Shown one piece after another: positions 16,757 through 25,060 of a stretch of DNA of 64,000 bases. The notes under the pieces were generated by a model that saw nothing but the letters and a program-made list of their open reading frames with translations, was not told where the DNA came from and searched no databases. The translations under genes were made by a program, and so were the position numbers. The stretch comes from Eubacterium sp. (GTDB taxonomy: Bacteria; Bacillota; Clostridia; Oscillospirales; Acutalibacteraceae): positions 82,205-146,204 of the forward strand of contig JAFSTE010000012.1 of NCBI GenBank assembly GCA_017450645.1, read 5' to 3'. Numbering within the stretch: the first letter of the stretch is position 1; each line of letters opens with the position of its first letter.

Positions 16757-17826
16757 TGGCAAGACGCTCAAAACGTACTAGAACCCATAACTCCCAGAGA
16801 GCGCTTATTCAAAACCTCAACATGAACCCTTCTACGAAGTTCAAGGTTGAGGAAGCTTACAAGAGCATAAGAGCTAACATTATGTTCTCTGTTATGAAAA
16901 AGGGCTGCAAGACCATCGTTGTAACCTCCTCCATCGCGGGCGAGGGTAAAACCACAACGACTATTAACCTTGCGATTACCTTTGCGCAGGCAGGTCAGAA
17001 GGTACTGCTTATCGACTCCGACCTTCGTAAGCCTAAGATTCACCACTATTTCAGTATTCCTAACGCACCGGGACTTACTAACTATCTCGGTTCAAGCGTT
17101 TTCGATTCAAACAATGACAAGGTAGATTTGTTTGAGGTTATTCACCCGACAGAGTTTGAAAACCTTTCGGTTATCTGCTCGGGTACTATCCCGCCAAACC
17201 CTGCAGAGCTTCTCGGCTCTGAGGCTATGGAAAACTTTATTAAAGAAATCGGTGCAGACTTCGACTATATCATCGTCGATACTCCGCCCGTTAACATCGT
17301 ATCGGACGCGCTTCCGCTTATTAAGATGTCCGACGGTGTTGTACTCGTAGTAAGATATAATCAGTCTACACACCCCGAAATCGAGCGTACTATCTCTGCG
17401 CTTGAGTTTATCGACGCTAAGATTATCGGCTTTATCATTAACTTTGTTGAGCCTACCTCAACGGGTAAATATAAGTACTCCGGATACAGAAGGTACGGCT
17501 ACGGCAGATACGGTTACGGCAGATACGGCTACGGCGGTTACGGTGGCTACGGCGGTTACGGTGGCTACGGCGGCTATGGCGGATACGGCGGCTATGGCGG
17601 ATACGGCGGCTACGGCGGTTACGGTGGCTACGGTGGTTACGGTGGCTATGGCGGTTACGGCGGTTATGGCAACTACGGCATTTACGGCGGCGGAACTAAC
17701 CTGTCTACCAGCAACTACGGTTACAGTACTTACGGCAACCCTACTCCACCGAGCAACCTTAGTAACGAAACTCTGTTAAACGACGACAGATATGACCCTA
17801 ATAAAAAGAGCAAAAAATCAAAATAA
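16756..17826 (+). CDS. CpsD-type bacterial tyrosine kinase with giant Tyr-Gly-Gly tail
   Basis: The protein has 356 residues. Residues 1-235 form the BY-kinase domain: AYKSIRANIMFS (activator contact), IAGEGKTTTTINLA (Walker A), VLLIDSDLRKPKIHHYF (Walker A') and YIIVDTPPVNIVSDA (Walker B). Ordinary CpsD proteins end in a short cluster of a few tyrosines. Here residues 239-356 contain 30 tyrosines, including 15 consecutive GGY triplets after RYGYGRYGYGRYGY-type units, and end in KKSKKSK. The codons vary (GGC/GGT/GGA, TAC/TAT), which argues against a sequencing stutter. The tail is presumably the autophosphorylation platform; its extreme length may make it a phase-separating or adhesive low-complexity domain. 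Confidence 0.93.
   Translation: MARRSKRTRTHNSQRALIQNLNMNPSTKFKVEEAYKSIRANIMFSVMKKGCKTIVVTSSIAGEGKTTTTINLAITFAQAGQKVLLIDSDLRKPKIHHYFSIPNAPGLTNYLGSSVFDSNNDKVDLFEVIHPTEFENLSVICSGTIPPNPAELLGSEAMENFIKEIGADFDYIIVDTPPVNIVSDALPLIKMSDGVVLVVRYNQSTHPEIERTISALEFIDAKIIGFIINFVEPTSTGKYKYSGYRRYGYGRYGYGRYGYGGYGGYGGYGGYGGYGGYGGYGGYGGYGGYGGYGGYGGYGGYGGYGNYGIYGGGTNLSTSNYGYSTYGNPTPPSNLSNETLLNDDRYDPNKKSKKSK
17512..17678 (+). repeat. Coding minisatellite of GGY codons
   Basis: A 9-bp repeat (Gly-Gly-Tyr) is iterated about 15 times within the kinase gene, with mixed synonymous codons, preceded by RYGYG units. Long-period copies of pairs of units are recognisable, consistent with growth by unequal recombination. Confidence 0.9.
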
Positions 17827-17839
17827 AAGAGGCTAATTA

Positions 17840-18556
17840 ATGGTAATTGACAATCTTGTTGAGATACACAGCCATATTCTACCCGCTATTGATGACGGCT
17901 CGCAGAATCTCGAAACAAGTATAAAAATGATTGAACGCCTCAAAGAGCAGGGCGCAAAAAAAATAGTGCTTACCCCGCACTACTATTCGGACACCATTTC
18001 GCTCGACGACTTTTTAAAGCGCAGAGAAAAATCTTATAACGCGCTTGTTAAGGAATTGCCGAGCGGCTATCCCGAGCTTTACCCCGCTGCAGAGGTTTAT
18101 ATCAGCCCCTATCTTTTTAACAACGATAATATTAACGATTTAAAAATCGCAAACTCAAATTATGTATTGATTGAGCATCCGTTCACTTCCCCGTTCGGTG
18201 AAGCTGAGTTTGACAGACTGCTTAATCTTTACTGTGATTTCGGTGTGCGTCCCGTTCTTGCGCACATCGAGCGCTACAAGGCGCTTATGGAGGATAAGTA
18301 CAAGCTTGAGGATTTGATTGAGGCAGGCTGTTTGCCGCAGGTCAACATCAGCTCGTTTGTAAATTCTCCGCGAGGAATTAAGAAAAAGCTTTTTAAATTC
18401 CTTGAAACAGGCAAAATTCTTTTGCTCGGCTCCGACTGTCACAATCTCGACTCGCGACCGCCCGAATATGAGGAAGGCGTTGAGGCGATTATAAAGAAAT
18501 GCGGTCAGGAAGCTATCGATGTATTAATGAGTAACGCAAACGCGTTAGTAAAATAA
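17840..18556 (+). CDS. CpsB/YwqE-type PHP-domain tyrosine phosphatase
   Basis: The 238-residue protein begins VEIHSHILPAIDDGSQNLET, the first metal-binding motif of PHP phosphatases (HxH...D), and continues with VLTPHYYSD, LIEHPF, PVLAHIERY and GSDCHNLDSRP, which supply the remaining His and Asp ligands. In Gram-positive bacteria this enzyme dephosphorylates the tyrosine cluster of the partner kinase, so the three genes make a complete phosphorylation cycle. It starts 13 bp after the kinase stop and ends at a strong terminator, closing the operon. Confidence 0.92.
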   Translation: MVIDNLVEIHSHILPAIDDGSQNLETSIKMIERLKEQGAKKIVLTPHYYSDTISLDDFLKRREKSYNALVKELPSGYPELYPAAEVYISPYLFNNDNINDLKIANSNYVLIEHPFTSPFGEAEFDRLLNLYCDFGVRPVLAHIERYKALMEDKYKLEDLIEAGCLPQVNISSFVNSPRGIKKKLFKFLETGKILLLGSDCHNLDSRPPEYEEGVEAIIKKCGQEAIDVLMSNANALVK

Positions 18557-18584
18557 CGGTTCCAAACGGAACCGTTATTTTTTT
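18551..18584 (+). terminator. Terminator of the tyrosine kinase operon
   Basis: The stem AAATAACGGTTCC / GGAACCGTTATTT has an AAAC loop and is followed by a T-run. Confidence 0.9.
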
Positions 18585-18676
18585 AGCTACAAGCTTTCGG
18601 GAGGGCTCTGCCCGCTCCCGATTTTTTGTTTGAACGCAGCTATTAACCTAACGCACGCAGCCTGTAGCCTGAAGCT
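18585..18676. repeat. AGCT/AGCC heptamer-armed hairpin
   Basis: AGCT occurs at 18585 and 18592 on the left, and AGCC/AGCC/AGCT at 18659, 18666 and 18673 on the right, each 7 bp apart. The hairpin CGGGAGGGCTCTGCCCGCTCCCG lies inside. Confidence 0.65.
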
Positions 18677-18681
18677 TGTTA

Positions 18682-19422
18682 CTAATCTATATTTATTCCC
18701 TTTTCGAGTGCTCTTTTACCGAGGAAGTACATTATAACGCTGTATGCGACATACACTGCAATCATCGGCAGTATGAAGCCAAGCCCGAACATCTGCTCCT
18801 GTAGCTTATCGTCGTTTTCGGTTAAGATAACATTACCGAACCTGATGAAAATATATGCAAACGGGATTGCCTGCTCAATGGCGTACATACAAACCGAAAA
18901 GATTATCGACCACAGCTTTTTGTGCGTATCCTTTCTGTTGCCGAGGATAATTCCGAGAAATACCGTAAGCACAATGCAAATCATCTCCGCAATTCCGAGC
19001 ACAAAGGCAACGAGCAGCACCTTCCATCCTGCGTCAACACCGCCTACGGCAGAACCGATTATGATTAAAATCGAAGCTATCGTGATTACTGCGGCGTAAA
19101 TAATGCTTACAACGGCGGTCAGGGATTTTGATGTATAAAGCGTTCCCCTTTTTACGGGAAGCGTATTGTACAGATATCCCTCGTCGCCGAACAGCGACAG
19201 GTTAAAGTTTACAAAAAATCTCATAAGAAGGTTAATTGCAAGTCCGAGCATAAGACCGATTGTGCAGCCTGAAAGCGTTTTGTCGATAATAACCATAGCG
19301 ACCGATTTATTATCGATAGCGTTTGTAAAGTGAGTAATCGTCGCTATAACCGGCACCGTAAGATAGAACAGCAAAAAGCTCTTATATTTTAACATATCAT
19401 ATTTTACAAGTTTACCTAACAT
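18682..19422 (-). CDS. ABC transporter permease (YtrC-like membrane subunit)
   Basis: This 246-residue protein has about six hydrophobic segments and no other domain. It starts MLGKLVKYDMLKYKSFLLFY, a pattern common in ABC-2-like permeases of Firmicutes. It overlaps the ATPase gene by 7 bp, and the ribosome site GGAGGATG lies inside that gene. With the ATPase and the GntR regulator it forms an export-type ABC system, possibly responding to envelope stress or antimicrobials; the substrate is unknown. Confidence 0.75.
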   Translation of the reverse strand: MLGKLVKYDMLKYKSFLLFYLTVPVIATITHFTNAIDNKSVAMVIIDKTLSGCTIGLMLGLAINLLMRFFVNFNLSLFGDEGYLYNTLPVKRGTLYTSKSLTAVVSIIYAAVITIASILIIIGSAVGGVDAGWKVLLVAFVLGIAEMICIVLTVFLGIILGNRKDTHKKLWSIIFSVCMYAIEQAIPFAYIFIRFGNVILTENDDKLQEQMFGLGFILPMIAVYVAYSVIMYFLGKRALEKGINID

Positions 19423-20108
19423 CTGAACATCCTCCTGAACAATTCGTCAACCGATGAAGCCTCGCCCTCGCGGATTTCGTCAGCGGTTTCAGACAGCACG
19501 ATTTTGCCGTCGTCGATAAAGATTACATCGTCGAGTATCCTCTCGACATCGGAAATCAAATGAGTCGAAATCAAAAGGCTTGAGTTTTCATCAAAATTCA
19601 TAAGTATTGTATCGAGAATATAATCCCTTGTAGCGGGGTCAACGCCGCCGAAGGGCTCGTCGAGAATATACAAATCCGCTTTTCTCGACATAACGAGCAC
19701 AAGTTGCAGCTTTTCCTGCATGCCCTTAGACATCTTTACAATATAAGCGTTTTCGTCGAGGTTAAGGTCTTTTAAGAGTTTAAGCGCCTTATCCTCGTCA
19801 AAGTCGTCGTAAAAGTCGGCAAAGAACTTTATCGCTTCGCTCACCTTCTTTTGCTTATCGAGATATGTCCTCTCGGGCAGGTAGGATATATGCGCCTTCG
19901 AGTTTACGCCGAGTGGTTCGCCGTTAAATAGTATTTCGCCCTCGTCACAGGTAAGCAGGTCGTTTGCAAGCTTAATAAGCGTTGTTTTACCCGCACCGTT
20001 TTTGCCGAGCAGACCTATAATCCTGCCCTTATTAATATCTATGCTGACATCGTCGAGCACCTTTTTATTACCAAAGCTTTTTGATACATTTTTTATACTG
20101 AGTACCAT
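19416..20108 (-). CDS. ABC transporter ATP-binding protein
   Basis: The 230-residue ATPase has Walker A GLLGKNGAGKTT near residue 35, a Q-loop near YLPERTYL, the divergent signature MSKGMQEKL, Walker B LYILDEPFGGVDP and a switch His in STHLISD. The N-terminal layout matches the YtrB/BcrA exporter class. It lies between regulator and permease, overlapping both by a few bases, so the three are translationally coupled. Confidence 0.9.
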   Translation of the reverse strand: MVLSIKNVSKSFGNKKVLDDVSIDINKGRIIGLLGKNGAGKTTLIKLANDLLTCDEGEILFNGEPLGVNSKAHISYLPERTYLDKQKKVSEAIKFFADFYDDFDEDKALKLLKDLNLDENAYIVKMSKGMQEKLQLVLVMSRKADLYILDEPFGGVDPATRDYILDTILMNFDENSSLLISTHLISDVERILDDVIFIDDGKIVLSETADEIREGEASSVDELFRRMFRC

Positions 20109-20473
20109 TAATCTTCACCTCCGAAGTCGTGTAAGTATTTTACGGCGTCGTCAAAAGAAACGCCGATTTTTTCCATCTCGTCAAGATACCGTCGCACCTT
20201 GTCAAGCGCAAGCTGTTTTTTTGCTTCTTCTACAACTGCGCTGTTGTCGGTTACGAATTTACCGTTAGTTCTCTCGGTATATATCAGCCCCTCGCCCTCG
20301 AGCTGGGTCAGCGCCTTTTGCATAGTATTAGGGTTAACCTTAGCGCAAACGGCAAGCTCTCTGACGCTCGGCAGCCTTTCGCCCGGCGCATAAGCGCCCG
20401 AGATAACCGCAACTCTGAGCTGGTCCACAAGCTGAATATATATCGGTTTTTCGTTATCAAATATAAACCTCAT
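20108..20473 (-). CDS. GntR family regulator, YtrA type
   Basis: The 121-residue protein starts at ATG 20473 with GGGAGG seven bases upstream. It has only the winged helix domain (IYIQLVDQLRVAVISGAYAP, RLPSVRELAVCAKVNPNTM, TERTNGKFV) and a short helical C-terminus for dimerisation, as in YtrA regulators. These repress their own ABC-exporter operon. The gene is first in the operon and its stop overlaps the ATPase ATG. Confidence 0.88.
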   Translation of the reverse strand: MRFIFDNEKPIYIQLVDQLRVAVISGAYAPGERLPSVRELAVCAKVNPNTMQKALTQLEGEGLIYTERTNGKFVTDNSAVVEEAKKQLALDKVRRYLDEMEKIGVSFDDAVKYLHDFGGED

Positions 20474-20569
20474 CAACATTCCTCCCGTCACTGTATTGCT
20501 TAACTAATACAATGATACATCAAAGCTATTCGTTTGTCAATACTTTTTTAAAAAACTTATACAACAAAA

Positions 20570-20596
20570 AAACTCCCGAAGCAACTTCGGGAGTTT
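20570..20596. terminator. Terminator after the alcohol dehydrogenase gene
   Basis: The stem AAACTCCCGAAG / CTTCGGGAGTTT has a CAA loop, and the minus strand runs into a T-run. Confidence 0.88.
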
Positions 20597-20603
20597 AATA
20601 TTA

Positions 20604-21815
20604 TTAAGCCATAAAGGAACGGATAACGCTTTCGCAATCGGCAGCGTCCATAATCTTAGGCACGGGATAACCGGGGTTACCCTCTAAGAGCGCACGCTCA
20701 ACGAGCGTAGGCAAGTCCTCTTCTTTAATGAAGTCGAACTTATCGGGAATATCCATAGCGCTGTTCATCCTTCTGATTTCAGCGATGAACGCCTTGCCCT
20801 TATCCTCGGTTGACATAGACGGCGTTGTAATACCGATAATGTCCGCGAGCTTAGCAAGCTGAGGATACGCTGCGTCTGCATACCAGTCGAGCACATACGG
20901 CAGTATTACCGCATTAGCAAGGCCGTGCGGCGTACCGTACAGACCACCGAGATTATGCGCGATAGCGTGAACATATCCGACAAACGCACGCGTAAACGCA
21001 CAGCCTGCAAGATACGAGCCCTTGAGCATATTGCCTCTTGCTTCAATATCCTTTCCGTCGATGTACGCTTTTTCAAGATTTTCGTGAATCAGCTTAGTAG
21101 CGTCCTCGGCATATTTAATAGTAGATTTAGTGTTGCTCTTACCGATGTAAGCCTCAACAGCGTGAGTAAGCGCATCCATGCCTGTTGTCGATGTTATGTG
21201 CGGTGGCAAACCTACGGTCAGAGCCGGGTCAAGCACTGCATACTTCGGACGAAGACAGATGTCATTGATTGCGTTTTTCTCATGTGTTTCGGGGTCGGTA
21301 ACTACTGCGGCAACTGTTGTTTCTGAGCCTGTACCTGCTGTGGTAGGTACGGCAAAGAACGGTGGCAGCTTCTTAAGTACTTTAAGATATCCGCGCATTG
21401 AGCGAACTGACTGGTTAGGCTTAACGACTCTCGCGCCTGCGGCTTTCGCGCAGTCCATTGACGAGCCGCCGCCAAAGGCGATAATACCCTGACAGCCGTT
21501 TTGAATATACATATCCTTGCAGTCCTCAATGTTAGGGATAGTCGGGTTTGGCTGAACGCCGTCATATACGACATACTCGACGCCTGCAACCTTAAGCTCC
21601 TCAAACATAGGATCAAGCAGATGCAGACCCATAAGCCCTTTATCCGTAACTACAAGAACCTTGTCTATTCCCTTGCCCTTGATAAACTTAGGCAGTCTTA
21701 AGATAGAATCACTGCCCTCAAGAAGCTCAGGCTCGGACCAGTCCATAAAGCACATAGCGACCATAAAAACTCTTTGATACACGCGGTACCAACATTTTTT
21801 TAAAGTCCAGAGCAT
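20604..21815 (-). CDS. Iron-containing alcohol dehydrogenase
   Basis: The 403-residue protein is of the group III iron ADH type. AFGGGSSMDCAKA binds NAD(P), and AVPTTAGTGSETT, HAVEAYIG and HAIAHNLGGLYGTPHG provide the catalytic core and the His metal ligands. An unusual 20-residue N-terminal stretch (MLWTLKKCWYRVYQRVFMVA) precedes the normal start of the fold, yet AGGAGG sits in front of this ATG. It probably interconverts an aldehyde and alcohol, such as butanol or ethanol, or acts on a diol. The promoter and terminator define a single-gene unit. Confidence 0.92.
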   Translation of the reverse strand: MLWTLKKCWYRVYQRVFMVAMCFMDWSEPELLEGSDSILRLPKFIKGKGIDKVLVVTDKGLMGLHLLDPMFEELKVAGVEYVVYDGVQPNPTIPNIEDCKDMYIQNGCQGIIAFGGGSSMDCAKAAGARVVKPNQSVRSMRGYLKVLKKLPPFFAVPTTAGTGSETTVAAVVTDPETHEKNAINDICLRPKYAVLDPALTVGLPPHITSTTGMDALTHAVEAYIGKSNTKSTIKYAEDATKLIHENLEKAYIDGKDIEARGNMLKGSYLAGCAFTRAFVGYVHAIAHNLGGLYGTPHGLANAVILPYVLDWYADAAYPQLAKLADIIGITTPSMSTEDKGKAFIAEIRRMNSAMDIPDKFDFIKEEDLPTLVERALLEGNPGYPVPKIMDAADCESVIRSFMA

Positions 21816-21847
21816 TTTTTAACCTCCTTACATAAATTTCAACTACT

Positions 21848-21876
21848 ATTGTACAATTTTTTTTTAAATTTTGCAA
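21848..21876 (-). promoter_or_regulatory. Promoter of the alcohol dehydrogenase gene
   Basis: On the minus strand, TTGCAA (21871-21876) and TACAAT (21848-21853) are 17 bp apart. Confidence 0.6.
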
Positions 21877-21885
21877 TACTTAATA

Positions 21886-21914
21886 TTGTGCATATCGAGT
21901 TTATTTGTTATAAT
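21886..21914 (+). promoter_or_regulatory. Promoter of the sialidase-like gene
   Basis: An extended -10, TGTTATAAT (box TATAAT at 21909-21914), lies 17 bp downstream of TTGTGC. The weak -35 is compensated by the TG extension. Confidence 0.6.
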
Positions 21915-21945
21915 ATACCTATAACAATAAAATGGAGTGATAATT

Positions 21946-23160
21946 ATGGGTAATAAAATCTTTACAAAAAGCGATTACAGATTTGCTTGTGCCACGCTGG
22001 CACAAAACGGTGATACTGTTGTTGCCGTAGCTCTTAAATGCTCACAGAATATCGACAAAAATGTTAGCTGGGGCTACAGCGAAATAGTATCTAAGGTTAG
22101 TAAGGACGGCGGTGCAACCTGGAGCGACGAAAAGGTTATCGCTACCCCGCCCGCAAGAAAAATTACCGCAGAGGCTGACAACACCAAGTCCGCATTTTTC
22201 CTCGAGCCAAAGCTTGTGGCAACGAACGGCGGATTTGAGGTTATATGCACCTTCTACCCCGAGTCGATGGGCGCAGAGGAAGAAAAGCTGCTCGACAAAA
22301 AGAAGATTCCGTACGCTTCGTTTAACGGCAAGACCTGTCAGCTTATTTACGACAGAGACGGCAACTACTATATAGTTACCGACGAGGGAATTATTGACTC
22401 CGCTAAGCAAAAGACCGAGTTTGAAATCCGCGGCTTCGGTGACTTCTATCAGGGCGAAGAGTATCAGGGCAACATTTATCTTAACGGCGCTATGGGTAAA
22501 AACGACGAGGGCAAAACCACTTCCTTCGGCGCGCCGATGAAGGCACCTAAGAGAAGCTATATTTTTGAAATCAAGTCCGCTGACGGCGAAAACTGGAGCG
22601 AGCCTAAGGACATAACGGCGCAGATTCTCGCATCCGACGACGATGTATGTATCGCTACCGGCGAAGGCAGCGCGGTTGTACTCGAAAGCGGCAGAATTGT
22701 TGTACCTATGACATCTGCAAAGGGCGCTTTCAGCATTTACTCCGACGACGGCGAAAGCTGGAACAGGAACTTCGGCTTCCCGTATATGCCGGTTAAGAAC
22801 AGCGTATCGCTTGTTCAGGCACCGAGCGGCGAGCTTCTTGCACTCGGTAAGAAGTCCTGCATTTCTTACGACAACGCAATTACCTGGATTAAGTACAAAA
22901 CAAAAATCGCGCCGACTAAGGCAATCGCTGACGGCGACAAGATTTACACAATAGTTCAGGCTAAGGACAACACCGCGCTTATCGGCGGCAGCTTCGCTTA
23001 TAAAAAAGAGAAGTTCAAGGGTATCGACTTCGACAAAGACTCCTCCGCTCTTGCAGGTACATATCTTAAAAAGGCGAGCCTTGCGCTTATCGGCGGCAAG
23101 CTCACCGCAACCTACATCACGCAGGACAACACAGAAGTTGAAACAGACACAGTAGAATAA
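21946..23160 (+). CDS. Sialidase/BNR-repeat family protein
   Basis: The 404-residue protein starts at ATG 21946 after GGAG. Asp-box-like repeats are spread along it: SKDGGATWSDEK, SADGENWSEP, YSDDGESWNR and SYDNAITWIK, giving a six-bladed propeller of about the size of bacterial sialidases. An early SDYRFACATLA could be the equivalent of the arginine-bearing (F/Y)RIP motif. There is no signal peptide, so it would act inside the cell, unlike most host-glycan sialidases. True sialidase activity is not shown by the sequence. It is a single gene with its own promoter and a shared terminator. Confidence 0.65.
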   Translation: MGNKIFTKSDYRFACATLAQNGDTVVAVALKCSQNIDKNVSWGYSEIVSKVSKDGGATWSDEKVIATPPARKITAEADNTKSAFFLEPKLVATNGGFEVICTFYPESMGAEEEKLLDKKKIPYASFNGKTCQLIYDRDGNYYIVTDEGIIDSAKQKTEFEIRGFGDFYQGEEYQGNIYLNGAMGKNDEGKTTSFGAPMKAPKRSYIFEIKSADGENWSEPKDITAQILASDDDVCIATGEGSAVVLESGRIVVPMTSAKGAFSIYSDDGESWNRNFGFPYMPVKNSVSLVQAPSGELLALGKKSCISYDNAITWIKYKTKIAPTKAIADGDKIYTIVQAKDNTALIGGSFAYKKEKFKGIDFDKDSSALAGTYLKKASLALIGGKLTATYITQDNTEVETDTVE

Positions 23161-23169
23161 ACATAATTT

Positions 23170-23198
23170 AAGCCTCAGGATTTTTCATCCTGAGGCTT
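23170..23198. terminator. Bidirectional terminator, overlapping the end of the GT-C-like gene
   Basis: The stem AAGCCTCAGGAT / ATCCTGAGGCTT has a TTTTC loop. The right half encodes the last residues of the minus-strand gene that stops at 23175. Confidence 0.88.
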
Positions 23199-24989
23199 TT
23201 CGTTTTTTGTATAGAACGCTATTATAGCATATATCATTCCGACTTCTATAAAGCTTAGTATAAATCTCGGGTCCTGCGCCTGGTTGCATATAAACAGCAG
23301 CGCGGCAAACAGTACAATCGGAAGTATCATCCACAAATACTCTGCTTTTCTTTTTTTAATCAGCACATACGAAGCGCAAAGTGCAGCAAAAATCCATATT
23401 CCACCACGCCAAAGCACTGCGCAGGAGAACACATTATCAACGCTGAAATCAATAATACTCGGGATTATTTTGCCGGCTACGGACGGTCTGTAAAGCTCGT
23501 ACTCGGCAAGCCCTTTTCCAGACGGATAAAACGCGTTACAGTCAGCGGGATTACCTATCCTCCAGACTATAGACGCGGTGCGGAACATAAGCGAGCTGTA
23601 AACCAAAGGATGATGCAATACCATATCGGCGTTAATGTCGATAACGCCCTTGTAAAATTCCGCGTCAAAATCATTAACCTTTTCGCCGATACCGCCCCAG
23701 TCCTTCGTTACCGTATCAGTCCAGTAAATATCCTCGTTGTAGCAGTCAATCCACTCATCGAGCGGCATAATCTTTTCGAGCACCGCCTTGTTTTCCTCGC
23801 CGAAATCGTCGCCGAGTTTATCCGCGCACGCTACCGAAAGATAAATAGGCGTTGTATATTTAACATACTCAACATTTTTGTACTTGTGCAGTACAAAATC
23901 TCCTATTCCGACAGTTATTCCGACAAAGCCGATAGCGGGAACAAGCGATATGGCAAGATAACGCCACAAGCGTTTAAAGTCCTTATACTTTATCATTCTG
24001 TACATCATCAGCGCGAACAGGCTGAGTGCCACACACTCTACCGCAGTATGTCTGAAAAGCGAGGCAAAGACCGAAGTAACACAAAGTAATATGTACTCTT
24101 TTTTGCCCGGCTCTTTAGTGCGCAACAGATTAAATATACTAATCGAAAAGGCATACACCGACATAGAAAACATCGGGTCCTTTATGCCTAAAGAAGAATA
24201 ATAAATCGGCGTAAATATTATAAGCGACAACGCCGTGTAAACTCTAACTACGCTGATTGAATTAAACGCGTTGTACAGACTTTTAATAGCATAGGAGCTG
24301 ACAACAATCCATAAAACACTTTGCACAAGAATAAGCGAAAATACAAACGGTGCGTTAGGTATGATTTTCATACACAGCGCCATAAACATTTCGTAACTGA
24401 TGGTGTGCCAGTCAAACCATATGCCCTTATCCTTATAATAAGAATAGATGGTAATTGTATCGGGTGAATCGTAACCGTAGCCCGCCGCAACTAAAAATAA
24501 AATCGTCGCCACGGCGATAATTACAACATAAATTGTATACGGCTTATCGCTGTTTATTAGAGGCTTAGAAAGCTTACGCTCCTTCATAAAAAGAGCAAAA
24601 ACAAACCTCAGCAAAAAGCAGGTACAAAAGTATATTGTCGCAAAAAAGGCTATACCGACAACAACTCTCATAGCCGTATTTTCGGTTAACCGGTTTACTG
24701 TATTTTTAACTATATCAATAAACGACAGCATAAGCATAAACAAAAGAGATATAAGGTGAATAAAAGCCGAATCCCCTTTTTCGATTTTAGGCTTTTTTAG
24801 CCCGCCCAAAAGAATAACAACGGTGCTCACGCAAGGGACAAGCGACAGAATAAGCGCATCGCAGCAATAGCGCGAATTAAGATACAATACGACTATGCTG
24901 TACGCCGCCGAAATCAGCAAAAGCAGCATATTAGATAATGCCGCTGCGCTCAGCCTTTGATTTTTGACGGATTTTGCTTTGCTTTTCAT
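23175..24989 (-). CDS. Polytopic membrane protein, GT-C-like (DUF6020-type)
   Basis: The 604-residue protein has about 13 hydrophobic segments. A loop after the fourth or fifth reads YGYDSPDTITIYSYY and then WFDWHTISYEMF; an acidic pair followed by DWH recalls the lumenal active-site loop of GT-C glycosyltransferases and DUF6020 proteins. A long extracytoplasmic stretch (about residues 390-480) precedes the last helices. It could transfer a sugar from a lipid carrier to a wall polymer or protein. No donor-synthesis gene adjoins it, so the role stays open. Confidence 0.55.
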   Translation of the reverse strand: MKSKAKSVKNQRLSAAALSNMLLLLISAAYSIVVLYLNSRYCCDALILSLVPCVSTVVILLGGLKKPKIEKGDSAFIHLISLLFMLMLSFIDIVKNTVNRLTENTAMRVVVGIAFFATIYFCTCFLLRFVFALFMKERKLSKPLINSDKPYTIYVVIIAVATILFLVAAGYGYDSPDTITIYSYYKDKGIWFDWHTISYEMFMALCMKIIPNAPFVFSLILVQSVLWIVVSSYAIKSLYNAFNSISVVRVYTALSLIIFTPIYYSSLGIKDPMFSMSVYAFSISIFNLLRTKEPGKKEYILLCVTSVFASLFRHTAVECVALSLFALMMYRMIKYKDFKRLWRYLAISLVPAIGFVGITVGIGDFVLHKYKNVEYVKYTTPIYLSVACADKLGDDFGEENKAVLEKIMPLDEWIDCYNEDIYWTDTVTKDWGGIGEKVNDFDAEFYKGVIDINADMVLHHPLVYSSLMFRTASIVWRIGNPADCNAFYPSGKGLAEYELYRPSVAGKIIPSIIDFSVDNVFSCAVLWRGGIWIFAALCASYVLIKKRKAEYLWMILPIVLFAALLFICNQAQDPRFILSFIEVGMIYAIIAFYTKNEKPQDEKS

Positions 24990-25060
24990 CAGATTTCTCC
25001 CGAAAATATAATTACTGTTTTAATTTTATCACAAACCCCGCCGCATTTCAACCAAAGGCG

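Noticed and set aside
17460-17700. The GGY repeat as a sequencing or assembly stutter
   Set aside because: Synonymous codons vary irregularly along the repeat and the frame stays open to a normal C-terminus, so a pure artefact is unlikely, although the exact copy number is uncertain.
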